From: Bacteroidetes bacterium RIFCSPLOWO2_12_FULL_35_15
GTDB taxonomy: Bacteria; Bacteroidota; Bacteroidia; 2-12-FULL-35-15
Direction: 5' to 3'
Length of the DNA: 64,000 nucleotides
Assembly: GCA_001769385.1 (NCBI GenBank)
Contig: MEPB01000097.1
Span: forward strand, 61,046-125,045
Position numbers and translations under genes: made by a program. The stretch's first letter is position 1. Each line of letters opens with the position of its first letter. The notes beneath the pieces are model-generated. The model saw nothing but the letters and a program-made list of their open reading frames with translations, was not told where the DNA came from and did not search any database. Below, in pieces: positions 48,401-58,300 of the stretch.

Positions 48401-49971
48401 AATTAAAAATATATAATAATGAAAATAGTATTACACTTACTTATGCAATAATTAAATGGGAAATAAATGGAATCAACCAACCAAACTATACTTGGAGTGG
48501 CGTTGTTCCAATTCATGACACATCAACTGTTTTTACAATAGGTAATTATTTTTTCAATGGAGGAATCAATTCAATAAAAGTGTGGATATCAACTCCAAAT
48601 GGTTTTAGTGATCCGAATGGAGCAAACGATACATTAACAAGATCATCCTTTGTTAATTCTCCTGTTCAAATTGGAAATGATACTACTCTTTGCGAAGGAA
48701 ATTCCATGACTCTTGATGCTGGAAATTTCGTAAGCTATTTATGGTCAAATGGGAGTGTATCGCAGACTATTAATGCAAATGTAGCGGGAAATTATTCTGT
48801 TGTTGTAATCGATTCCAATAGTTGTTCATCTTCCGATTCAATTCATATTACTATTCCTATAGCAAATTTTCGAAACGATACATCTATTTGTGTTAATGAT
48901 ACAATAATGTTAAATGCAGGAACAGATTTTATTTCTTACATGTGGTCAACAGGGTCTACAACTCAAACTATTAATGCCTTACCCGGAAATGTTTATTGGG
49001 TAACTGGCTATGCAAATAATTCATGTATCAGTAAAGATACCATTACGATTGGCAGTCATCCGCTACCAACTGTTCATTTAGGTAATGATACAACCATTTG
49101 CGCTAATGCGTCTCTTACATTGAGTCCGGGTAGTTATTCAAGTTATAATTGGACGGGTGGTTCTACCGGAAGCACTTATTCTGATTTTGGTGGACGCTTT
49201 GGAATTCCAAATATTATTTGGGTTACCGTAAAAAATAGTTTTGGATGCTCAAATTCAGACTCAATTAATGTTTATGCAAAACAAGTAAATGCAACGATAA
49301 CATGCAATAGTTCAGGTGCAACTCTTAATGCCGGTCCAGGTTATTACTTGTATAATTGGATAGGAGATAATGCAGGCTTAATTTCTACAACTCAAACGGT
49401 TACAGTTACCACACCGGATATTTATACAATAAATGCAATGGATCTTGCAGGTTGTGAAGCTATCTCCGAATACAATGTGAATTCTTTTTCTCCAGTATCA
49501 AGTTTCACATTCACCCATACGGGACTAATATTCAATTATGTTTGTCCTTCAAATGGTTTAACATATCTCTGGGACTTTGGTGATGGGTTTACATCCTCAC
49601 TCCAAAATCCATCTCATACCTATTTGGTATCAGGAAATTACATGGTGAAACTAACAGTAAGTAACGCCTGTGGTAGCAACTTATCCAATCAAACAGTTTC
49701 TGTAATTAATGCAGGAATATTTGATCAGACAAACTATGTTGAAACGAAAGTTTCAATTTTTCCTAACCCAAACAATGGAATATTCAAAATTTTAGCCAGT
49801 AATAATAAAGTATCTGGCATTGTAGTTTATAATTTAATAGGAGAAAAAATATTTGAACCCAACAATCTGACATCTGAAATTGATTTATCCAATCAGCCTA
49901 ATGGTATTTATTTTATAAATATAAAAACGGAGAAAGGGGGAGTTTCGAAAAAAATAATCATCAACAGATAA
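45454..49971 (+). CDS. T9SS type A-sorted surface protein with duplicated beta-helix and PKD domains
   Basis: 1505 aa. Signal peptide (about 1-19). Two right-handed beta-helix modules of about 500 aa, the second starting near residue 550, each opened by the same phrase (SGTYTIGGTSPDYSSF / SGIYTVGGSSPDFATL). CARDB-like and Ig-like segments follow, then a PKD domain (about 1347-1415: YLWDFGDGFTSSLQNPSHTY). The last 80 residues are a T9SS type A sorting domain (VSIFPNPNNGIFKI ... NGIYFINIKTEKG). Exported through the outer membrane and anchored on the surface, maybe as adhesin or polysaccharide-binding protein. Confidence 0.85.
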   Translation: MKKYIFLFILFLTCSYSNAVCLSGTYTIGGTSPDYSSFSSAISSLVTNGVCGPVVFNVRNGTYSEQITIPDITGTSGINTITFQSENGDSASVILTFPSSSSSTNNFVVFLNGGDYIHFENMTISRTGALNYAIVIDIKNNSDSLVFRKNYFKSNTTAGAFAKLINAIDINGLDIIANKFERGTSGLYLDLYIGVSPFVVDSNIFINQGNSAIYVSPSNSFMIRHNTISNSPYGITFGGGGGNSQIIANKMTNISLAGLKVTTYNTSGTYVLLIANNFIHSTGGGVELNNTNNVKFLFNSIYTTGITFSPYHQDKGNNIVIFNNIFYSVSTSPAIKFTNSMGNPNFISNNNLFYSNGVNLVSNYTNVLYPTLSLWTAATGNDASSFNSSVTFVAPPYDLHVPYSAELFGHGFWNAAVPSDIDGDARNPYPCIGADEFPLPVSNASISSIDTSSIKCGGLHPVLVKIHNGGQLDLTSAVINWSVDNLMQTPYNWAGFLLSNNSNSGINIGSYNFSVNTTHIIKVWPSNLNTGTDSYPENDTLTYTFITNAMSGIYTVGGSSPDFATLSLAASNLLSRGVCGSVIFNIRPGTYSFGVSFPSVAGASDINTITFQSENSDSTSVDINNGTPGIVVLDGGSYFTFKHLFINGNVIIKNFACYNSFIGCQIVSSAIYNTDPIISVIGGGCNYNSYIGNNILGNGQQTALKSVAPSYLIPNRGTKIKNNYIKLTWGNSWTLRGVLISHEVNDTISNNILNNAGADILSDSSTFNNNSVFNRMATFEGKDLKVFNNFINFLAPTSTYYWGVKISGRNTWFVHNTVSGWAPPSGSTYPMVYILDSSYVRNNIFSSTSVGVIFDCGLPSGYNSINSNWNDFYSPLNTNYIYWQGSAYTLAGYKTASGNEMNSINQNPHFVSATNLHVYNPGGGISSMPSYPFCTDDIDGDMRISATPKAGADEFATLTGTFDAAMNELVMSTNICYGNQPIKLKIYNNENSITLTYAIIKWEINGINQPNYTWSGVVPIHDTSTVFTIGNYFFNGGINSIKVWISTPNGFSDPNGANDTLTRSSFVNSPVQIGNDTTLCEGNSMTLDAGNFVSYLWSNGSVSQTINANVAGNYSVVVIDSNSCSSSDSIHITIPIANFRNDTSICVNDTIMLNAGTDFISYMWSTGSTTQTINALPGNVYWVTGYANNSCISKDTITIGSHPLPTVHLGNDTTICANASLTLSPGSYSSYNWTGGSTGSTYSDFGGRFGIPNIIWVTVKNSFGCSNSDSINVYAKQVNATITCNSSGATLNAGPGYYLYNWIGDNAGLISTTQTVTVTTPDIYTINAMDLAGCEAISEYNVNSFSPVSSFTFTHTGLIFNYVCPSNGLTYLWDFGDGFTSSLQNPSHTYLVSGNYMVKLTVSNACGSNLSNQTVSVINAGIFDQTNYVETKVSIFPNPNNGIFKILASNNKVSGIVVYNLIGEKIFEPNNLTSEIDLSNQPNGIYFINIKTEKGGVSKKIIINR

Positions 49972-50188
49972 ATAATCTAATTCTTACAAAAATTTATATT
50001 TATTGTTCTTTTTTTATTTTAATGTTTTCTGTGGAGAAAATAAATATGAATTTAAATTTAAATTGTAAAAAAGCACTTGGCTGTGCTAGAAAATAAGATA
50101 AATAAGAATATTAAATTTGAAAACATAGTTATTTCATGAGTGCCGAGTAGCCGAAAACGGAAAAAAGAGTAGGCAATAAAATTATTTA

Positions 50189-50544
50189 TCATTCTTCTGC
50201 TAAGTTAGTTTTTTTAGTTTTCCAATACAATTTCTTCTTTTTTTTTGTTGTCTTTTTTTTCTTAAAGACTCTCCTTTCATTTCAACTCTGTGCATTATGA
50301 ACAATTCTATCTAAGCATCTGCGATTATTTGTTGGCCAATGAGCTCATGCCATTTACTTACCGGAATATGAGAGGTGATAATAGTTGAACATTTTCCGTG
50401 ACGATCTTCAATGATTTCCATGAGCGCTGAACGGCTTTGTGCGTCAAGGGGCTGTATCCCAAAGTCATCGATGATAAGCAGATGCTGTCTTTCTATTTTA
50501 CCACCGTTAAAAAGAGAATTAATAAAAATGAAAAATTTCCACAT
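50189..50544 (-). pseudogene. istB: istB remnant of an IS21-family element
   Basis: The 77-aa open part (50311-50544) reads KIERQHLLIIDDFGIQPLDA, QSRSALMEIIEDRHGKCSTI and SKWHELIGQQIIADA, the Walker B and sensor parts of IstB. The Walker A part is missing. After the stop at 50311 the homology continues in other frames (LDRIVHNA, then RVEMKGESLRKKR) down to a stop at 50189, so at least two frameshifts have accumulated. No istA and no clear ends remain. Confidence 0.75.
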
Positions 50545-50573
50545 GTAGATAATTGCAATGAATAGATAGGTTA

Positions 50574-51785
50574 CTAAAAATTTAGCACATCCGACAAAGC
50601 TCCATCGACATCCTTATGAATGAAATTTGATTGATACCCAATGGTTGTTTTTAAATCTGAATGTCGATATAACTTTTGCAATAATTGCGGAGCAATTTTG
50701 TCTCCTGCAATCTGACCAAACGTATGCCTGGAAATATGCATCGTCAATTTTTTATCTATTTTCAATTCCTTGGTTATTTTCTTTAGTCGTTTATTGATCA
50801 AAGAATTTGCTGATCTTGTTTTTGAGTTGATGATCTTTTCATCTTTTCCGTATTCATCTTTTAAATAGGGGAATACATAAGAACTATCTTTTTTGTTTTT
50901 CTTATATTGTTCAATAATGAGATTCACTTTTCCCGGCATTTTCAAGGAAACAACTTTCCCATTTTTATCCATTATGTATGTGAGCCTTCCATCATTGATG
51001 TCTCTCCATTTCAATTTAATGATGTCTGAAATCCGTATACCCGCAAGATAAAATGAGGTTAGCCATATATTACGCGCATCTGAAAGTTCTTGATTCTTTT
51101 TGAGATTAATTCCTTCAAACATTTTTACTTCCTTTTCATTCAACCCGATCTTTGTCGTTTCTCCAAATTTTATTTGAATTTTCCCGGGACCAAACGGATA
51201 AAATTTCGATTCCACCAATCCTTCATTAATTGCCTTATTAAATATCGTACGAATTACAACTAAACAATTCATAATAGACCTCTCGCCTAAATCCTTTTCA
51301 GCTTTTAAATAAATCATAAATTTTTTAAGAAGAGGAATAGTGATGTGCTGAAAACTGATATCATTTTCATCCAGGAATTTTTTAAAATGATTAACTCTTG
51401 GAATCTCACCACTATGCTGATTGAATTTTTTCAGTTTCAATAAATCGGACAAGTGTTCATCAGCAACTGTATTAAATGATGATTTATTATGATGCTTTAT
51501 TTTATGTTTGATCTGTTTTTTTGTTAGATGTATATCATTGCTGTCCGCTTCTAAAACTATTGCGCTCGCTTCCGTCCTTTTCTTAAGAATAAGATGGTTT
51601 ATAAGTGTAGAATTGGGGTGCGATTTTATGACTTTTGAATCAATTTCATCCCACTCTTCAGGTTTTACGGCATATCCAATAAATTTTTCTGTGACACTCC
51701 TATTATTTGTAATTCGAATAATTATAGGACAAGTTCCATCTGTCCTTTGCTTATTCAATCTTATTAGTACATTTACGCTGGCCAT
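50574..51785 (-). CDS. Tyrosine integrase (Bacteroidota ICE/transposon type)
   Basis: 403 aa, complete. An N-terminal arm-binding domain (MASVNVLIRLNKQRTDGTCP) is followed by the SAM-like core-binding domain (about 105-205) and the catalytic domain. Catalytic residues are all present: R251 (AGIRISDI), H350 and R353 (HISRHT), H375 (LYRHSDLKTT) and nucleophile Y384 (IGYQSNF). It reads leftward, and its start lies 159 nt from the 3' fragment of a tRNA-Leu gene, the expected position of an integrase next to its attachment site. It probably catalyses insertion and excision of the element to its left. Confidence 0.9.
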   Translation of the reverse strand: MASVNVLIRLNKQRTDGTCPIIIRITNNRSVTEKFIGYAVKPEEWDEIDSKVIKSHPNSTLINHLILKKRTEASAIVLEADSNDIHLTKKQIKHKIKHHNKSSFNTVADEHLSDLLKLKKFNQHSGEIPRVNHFKKFLDENDISFQHITIPLLKKFMIYLKAEKDLGERSIMNCLVVIRTIFNKAINEGLVESKFYPFGPGKIQIKFGETTKIGLNEKEVKMFEGINLKKNQELSDARNIWLTSFYLAGIRISDIIKLKWRDINDGRLTYIMDKNGKVVSLKMPGKVNLIIEQYKKNKKDSSYVFPYLKDEYGKDEKIINSKTRSANSLINKRLKKITKELKIDKKLTMHISRHTFGQIAGDKIAPQLLQKLYRHSDLKTTIGYQSNFIHKDVDGALSDVLNF

Positions 51786-51943
51786 GTTTTTTTATTTGAT
51801 ACAAATATACAAAATTAGGTCAAACATAGGTCAAACAAATTGCTATTTACTGCTATTTCTATAAGTTCCTAAAAAACACTATAATGCTGGTATTCAATAT
51901 TATAAAAACCAACAAGGTTCAATAGAAACCATTAAAAACCGCT

Positions 51944-52005
51944 TTTGCAGGACTTAAAATCCTGTGTCCATTGCGGACGTATCGGTTCAAGTCCGATCCC
52001 GGGTA
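51944..52005 (+). tRNA. tRNA-Leu(UAA) 3' fragment, attR-like scar
   Basis: Anticodon stem CAGGA/TCCTG (51948-51952, 51960-51964) with loop CTTAAAA, anticodon UAA at 51955-51957; a class II variable arm GTCCATTGCGGAC; T arm ATCGG-TTCAAGT-CCGAT (51981-51997); acceptor 3' strand CCCGGGT and discriminator A52005. The 5' half (acceptor 5' strand ACCCGGG, D arm) is absent upstream. A tRNA 3' end copied next to an integrase marks an element boundary; the intact gene should lie at the other end. Confidence 0.75.
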
Positions 52006-52009
52006 CAAC

Positions 52010-52040
52010 GCTAAAACGCACGCCCAAAGCGGGTTTTAGC
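52010..52040. repeat. 8-bp inverted repeat after the tRNA fragment
   Basis: GCTAAAAC (52010-52017) and GTTTTAGC (52033-52040) are exact inverted copies with 15 nt between them. May be a processing hairpin or an arm-type binding site. Confidence 0.4.
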
Positions 52041-52056
52041 AAGAATAAAGAAGCCG

Positions 52057-52086
52057 AAAAGCCTCTCAGAAATGAGAGGCTTTTTT
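52057..52086 (+). terminator. Intrinsic terminator downstream of the tRNA fragment
   Basis: AAAAGCCTCTCA, loop GAAA-type, TGAGAGGCTTTTTT: a perfect stem of about 11-12 bp with a T-run. This is probably the original tRNA terminator, kept on the chromosomal side of the attachment site. Confidence 0.85.
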
Positions 52087-52312
52087 GCTTGGGTGCGGTA
52101 TTTGGGTTTGGTATTTTCAAATTTGATGATTTTCTCCTCCCAAAAGACCTAAAATTGTTAAGATTTCGCGTTATAAATTCCTCCGTTCTGTAGGAATCCT
52201 TCAGCATCTGATCATCCCCCATGTCAGGTAAATAATTTGTTTTTTTTCCTGATTATCTGCTAAAAACTACCTGACTTTATCCATCAATTTGTATAAACTC
52301 TTTCATAGCCAT

Positions 52313-55300
52313 TTATTTCGTTAAGGTAATATTCCCATGTTTTTTGACTGATTCGCCTTTTATTGTTGCCTTCAAATAATAAACAAAAACAGCAGGATCT
52401 AATTTTTTTCCTTTGTAGGTACCATCCCAACTGTTTGCAGGATCCTTAGTTTCAAATACTCTTTCGCCCCAGCGGTCAAAAATTGCAAATTCAAGATACG
52501 TAATACAATCTCCATAAACAGACAACACATCATTTTCATTATCGCCATTGGGTGAAAAGGCCAGGGGTACAAATAAATTACCGCAAGGTATTTCAACTGT
52601 TATTCTTACACAATCGCTGTCTGAACAGGAATTTACATCCATCACTGTTACGCAATATTCAGTAGTAACGGTAGGTGAAACTGTAATAGGATTAGTAGCT
52701 TCGCCAGTGCTCCACAAATACGTCCCACCACCGCTGGCTGTTAATGTTATGGAACTTCCGGATATGATCATTGCATCAGTTCCGGCACTTGCAACCGGTA
52801 CCGGATTCACAAGTACGGAAGTTGTTCCTGCCGGACTGGTACAACCTGCCACTGTTACTGTAACTGAATATGTTCCAGACATTGCTGCTGTTGCATTGCT
52901 GCTAACTATTGGGTCTTCTGTAGAAGAAGTAAATCCGTTCGGACCTGTCCAGCTATAGGTTGCCCCGGGTACTGTATTAGTAGTTAAATTTAATGCAGAA
53001 CCCTCGCATATCGGGCTATTGCTTGAGGCATTAGGAGTTAAAGGGATAGAATTAATAATTATTGTTCCGGTTGCTGTTGCCTGGACACAAGTTCCTGTAG
53101 TTGTAATTGTATAAGGAAATGTACCTGCTGTTGTTGCTGCACCGCTAATGGTAAATACACCTCCGGCAAATGAACCTGTAACACCTGCAGGCAAACCGGT
53201 TGCTCCCGCACCCGTTCCACCAGAAGTTATTGAATATGCAATTGTAGTGATTGCATTATTGATACATATAGTTTGTGTGTTTGTTCCGACTGCTGAAGTT
53301 AATGCAATAGTAGCATTCGGATTCACATTTATACTTCCTGTTGCTATTGCCTGGGTACATGTGCCAGTAGTGGTTACTGTATAATTAAATGTTCCGGATG
53401 TAGTTGGTGTACCATTGATCGTAAACACTCCTCCGGAAAAAGTCCCTGTTACACCGGCCGGTAATCCTGTTACTCCTGCACCTGTTCCGCCACCTGTTAT
53501 GGAATAGGTAATAGAAGTAATAGCCGTATTAACACACAATACTTGTCCATTGGTTCCTGCAGCCGATGTTAATGCAATTGCTGCATTTGGATTTACTGTT
53601 ATGCTTCCTGATGCTATTGCCTGAACACAAGTTCCGGTAGTTGTCAGTGTATAATTAAATGTGCCTGTAGCCGTTGGTGTTCCACTGATAGTAAAAACAC
53701 CTCCTGAAATTGAACCTGTAACGCCTGCCGGTAAACCTGTTACTCCGGCACCGGTTCCTCCTCCGGTAATCGAATAAGTAATTGTATTAATCGGTGTGTT
53801 AATACATGCTGTTTGTGAATCGGTTCCTGCAGCTGATGTTAAATTAACAACAGCATTGGGATTAACGGTTATAAGTATTGTTCCGGCCGGGCTAATACAA
53901 TTACCATTCGTTGCTGTTACACTGTAAGTCCCACCCATGGCAGGAGTAATAGTTGGAATACTCACGGATGTCCCAGTTGCTAAATAAGCTCCGGGGCCAT
54001 ACCAGGTATAGGTTTCTCCTCCAACAGGAGAAGCAACAGAAAGAGTTAAAGTTGAATCCACACAGATAGTAGGGTTTGGATTTGCAATAGCCGTTGGCAT
54101 TAAGGGATTACCAGTATAGCTAATTGAAATTACCCCTCCGTTTGTTGTACATCCGGCAGAATTTTCAACTATCACCGTATAGTTTCCAATGTCTAATCCT
54201 GTAAAAGCATTTGATGAAACAAAGGTAAGCCCTCCATCAATTGAATATAACAATCCAATTCCCGTTGCATAAATTGTAATTGTTCCATCCGGTGTACCAC
54301 AGGCACTTTCATTGGTAAACGGTATTGAATCAATATCAGGTAATGAATTAATAGTAATAGTAACAGCTGTAGCCAAACTTTGGCATCCGGAAACTGTTTC
54401 TATAACATAAAAAGTGCTGGTACTTGTAGCTCCTGTTACATACGGGCTTCCTGTTGCCAATTGATTTGTCAGGCCAATGTCTCCAAACCATGTTAAAGTT
54501 CCTCCTGTACCTGTGGCTGTTAAATCTCCTATTGTATCACCCTGGCAGTATGCTGAAGGACTTGGAGCTGTTGGTGGGGGTGGTGTCGGAGTAATTGTAA
54601 TGGTTACAATTGTTGGTGAACTCTGGCATCCGCTGGTAGTTTCAGTAACATAAAAAGTAGTGGTTACAGCAGCTCCTGATGCAAAAGGGCTACCTGTAGC
54701 TATTTGAGTTGTTAAGCCTGCATCAGAATACCATGTTAGTGTTCCTCCTGTACCGCTTGCTGTTAAATCAGCAATAATATCACCCTGGCAGTATGCTGAA
54801 GGGCTTGAAGCCGTTGGAGCTGCAGGCGCTCCCGGAGGAGAATTCACAATTAGTGCCGTATCATCAGAGATGCAGGTAGTGGTAGTGTTTTGAGCAGTAA
54901 TATAATAGGTTGACGCAGATAATCCGGAGAATGTACCGCTGGACTGGTAGGCTCCGCCAATACTATATTGAATATTTCCACCTGAAGGTGATGTTACAAC
55001 AATTGTTCCACCTACTAAGCAATCGGGTTGAAGTGTAACACTTGCAGTCGGGGTAGGAGGCGATGCATCAAAAGTAACAATTACGGCTGTTGCCAAACTC
55101 TGGCATCCGGATATTGTTTCTGTCACATAAAAAGTGCTTGTAGTTGTGGCTCCGGACGCAAACGGACTTCCTGTTCCTACCTGAATGGTTAAACCTGAAT
55201 TTGAATACCATGTCAATGTTCCGCCTGTACCTGTTGCTGTTAAATCAGCAATAACTGCACCCTGACAATAAGCTGAAGGGCTGGTAGCTATAGGTGCGGA

Positions 55301-58300
55301 TGGTGTAGGATTAACCGTAATAGTTACCGCAGTAGCCAAGCTCTGGCAACCGGATACGGTTTCTGTAACATAAAAAGTACTGGTAGTTGTGGCTCCGGAT
55401 GCAAAAGGACTTCCTGTTCCAACCTGAACGGTTAAAGCTGAATTTGAGTACCATGTGAATGTTCCACCAGAACCTGTTGCAGTTAAATCAGCAATAGCTG
55501 CACCCTGGCAATAAGCTGAAGGGCTTGGAGCCGTTGGAGCCAATGGGGTTGAATTGATGGTAATAATTACTGTTGTTGCCAAACTCTGGCATCCGGATAT
55601 TGTTTCTGTCACATAAAAAGTGCTGGTACTTGTGGCTCCGGAAGCAAATGGACTTCCTGTTCCTACCTGAGTGGTTAAACCTGAATTTGAATACCATGTC
55701 AACGTTCCGCCTGTACCTGTTGCTGTTAAATCAGCAATAGCTGCACCCTGGCAATAAGCTGAAGGACTTGGAGCAGTAGGGGCAGCAGGATTTGCAGGAA
55801 CAGGATTAACTGTTAAGGGAGTGATTGAAGAAATACACCCTGTGGCATTATCCATGGCTGTAACATTGTAAACTCCCGGGTTTAATCCTGCAAAAGTTCC
55901 GCTGGCCTGATACGCTCCTCCAATACTATATTCAATAGTTCCACCTGTTGGTGCGGTAATTACAATGGTTCCTGCAGGAGTAGTACAGGTAGGTTGCACG
56001 GTAACGCTGGCAGTAGGGGCAGCAGGATTTGCAGGAAGTATATTAATTGTTAAAGATAAAAAAACTGAAATGCAACCTGTACTCATATCCTGAGCAGTTA
56101 CATTGTATGTGCCCGGAGCTAAACCGGAGAATGTGCCACTTACCTGATATGCGCCTCCAACACTATATTCAATAGTTCCACCTGATGGTGCTGTAATTAC
56201 AATGGTTCCTGTTGGAGTAGTACAGGTAGGTTGAAAGGTAACACTGGCGGTAGGTGTAGCCGGTGCTCCCGGGGGTGCATTAACAGTTAATGAGGTATTA
56301 ACCGAAATACAACCGGTACTCATATCCTGAGCAGTAACATCATAAATTCCTGGGGTTAATCCTGTAAATGTTCCGCTGGTCTGATAAGCTCCTCCGATGC
56401 TATATTCGATAGTTCCACCTGTTGGTGCCGTAACCACAATGGTACCTGTATTTATACAAGTAGGCTGAACAGTTACACTTGCAGTAGGGGCGGCAGGATT
56501 TGCAGGAATTGGATTAACAGTTAAGGGAGTGATTGAAGAAATACATCCCGTGGTATTATCCATGGCTGTAACATTGTAAACTCCCGGGTTTAATCCTGCA
56601 AAAGTTCCGCTGGCCTGATACGCTCCTCCAACACTATATTCAATAGTTCCACCTGATGGTGCTGTAATTACAATGGTTCCTGCAGGAGTAGTACAGGTAG
56701 GTTGAACTGTAACACTGGCCGTAGGTATAGCTGGCAATGCGCTGACAATAATAGTCCCGGTAGCAGTAGTTTGAGTACAAGTGCCGGTCGTAGTTACGGT
56801 ATAATTAAATGTTCCGTTGGCAGTAGGTGTTCCGCTGATTGTAAAAACACCTCCGGCAAAAGAACCTGTAACGCCTGCAGGTAAACCTGTTCCACCTGCA
56901 CTTGTTCCTCCGCCACCAATCAGGTAAGTGATCGTGGTAATTGAAGCTGATGCACAAACTGATTGGACATCTGTGCCTGCGGCAGATGATAAGGCAATTG
57001 TCGCATCCGGACCCGATGTTATTTGTACCTGGTCTGAAGTTGATCCACAGGTATTTGTCACCGTCCATTGAAAAATGTTGGCACCGGTTCCAAGTCCTGT
57101 TATTGTTGAAGTAGGTGAGTCGGGGGTTGTAATTATTCCTGATCCGCTAACTACCGACCAAACACCTGTTTCGCCAACACCAAGAGCATTTGCAGCAAAG
57201 GTTGCTGAGGTGCCACATATGGTTTGAACCGGCCCGGCATCTGTCAGAGGAGTCGTTATTATATCTATATTAACACTGGACGTTCCTATACATCCATTTG
57301 CATCGGTAACTGTTACTGTTTCAGTCACTGTTGCGGGGGCTGAAAAAGAAGATGTAAAAAAAGATGTATTATCCAAGGCCGGTGAACTTAATCCAATTGT
57401 AGGGGACCATGAAAAAGTGTACGGATTAGAAGCAACTGGTGTACTGAAATTGATGGTCCATTGACCGGCAGTCCCGGAACTTCCTCCATTGCAGTCTAAA
57501 ACGGAGAGGGTCCAGGTACCATTGGTTGATGCACCATTTAAGTCTGTCATGGAAACAGTTCCATAAGGATTGAACGAACCTGTATAAGGAGCCGCTCCGG
57601 AAGCAATATCTGTGGTTGCTGTTCCGGTAAAGCAGGTGTTTGTATAGTTTGATCCACCCGGAGGGCCTCCATTTCCAGGAGGATCGGGAACAAGAGTAAT
57701 GCATGGACTACCACCAGGGGCACACAAGATTAAACTTACATTGCCAAGTTGATTGTGGTTAATATTCACACAAACGGAAACTGTTGTTGTTCCAACAGTC
57801 GGGTTAGAAACTCCTGTTACAGAAATCGGTATAGATACCCCTGTTGTACAATCGTTATTCGGAATATTAAAAGGGCCGGCTGCAGATGAAAAAGAGTTGG
57901 TAGTGATTGTTGGTGGATTTGGAGTACCACCTGATGCAACCGCATTTAAATCTGTAATCAGGCCTGAACAAACAGGAGAGCTGGTAACAGATGCTGTTAC
58001 TGTTGGCGCAGGTGTTATAGTGATTATCATATTATCAGCTATTGCTGTACATCCACCTGATGTGCAGGGTGTTAATGTTAATTGGATCGTGCCTGATGAA
58101 GTAGGTGTAAAGGTTGTATTTAAGTTATTTGCATTTCCAAAAGTACCTGTACCGGATGTAACAGTCCATGTTTGTGCCGGAGAACATACTGCAGGATTGG
58201 CAATTGTTCCAAGGATATTTACGGGGAAACCTGCACAAACTGTAATATCACTTCCGGCATTGGCAACAGGTGTAAGATTTACTGTTATGGTTACAGTTCC

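Noticed and set aside
51900..52010. A complete tRNA-Leu gene
   Set aside because: The 5' acceptor strand ACCCGGG and a D arm are not found in the 50 nt before the anticodon stem; only the 3' half is supported.
53040..56720. CRISPR-like regular repeats
   Set aside because: The period is about 240 nt, repeats are in frame and code for protein domains; there are no short spacers and no cas genes.
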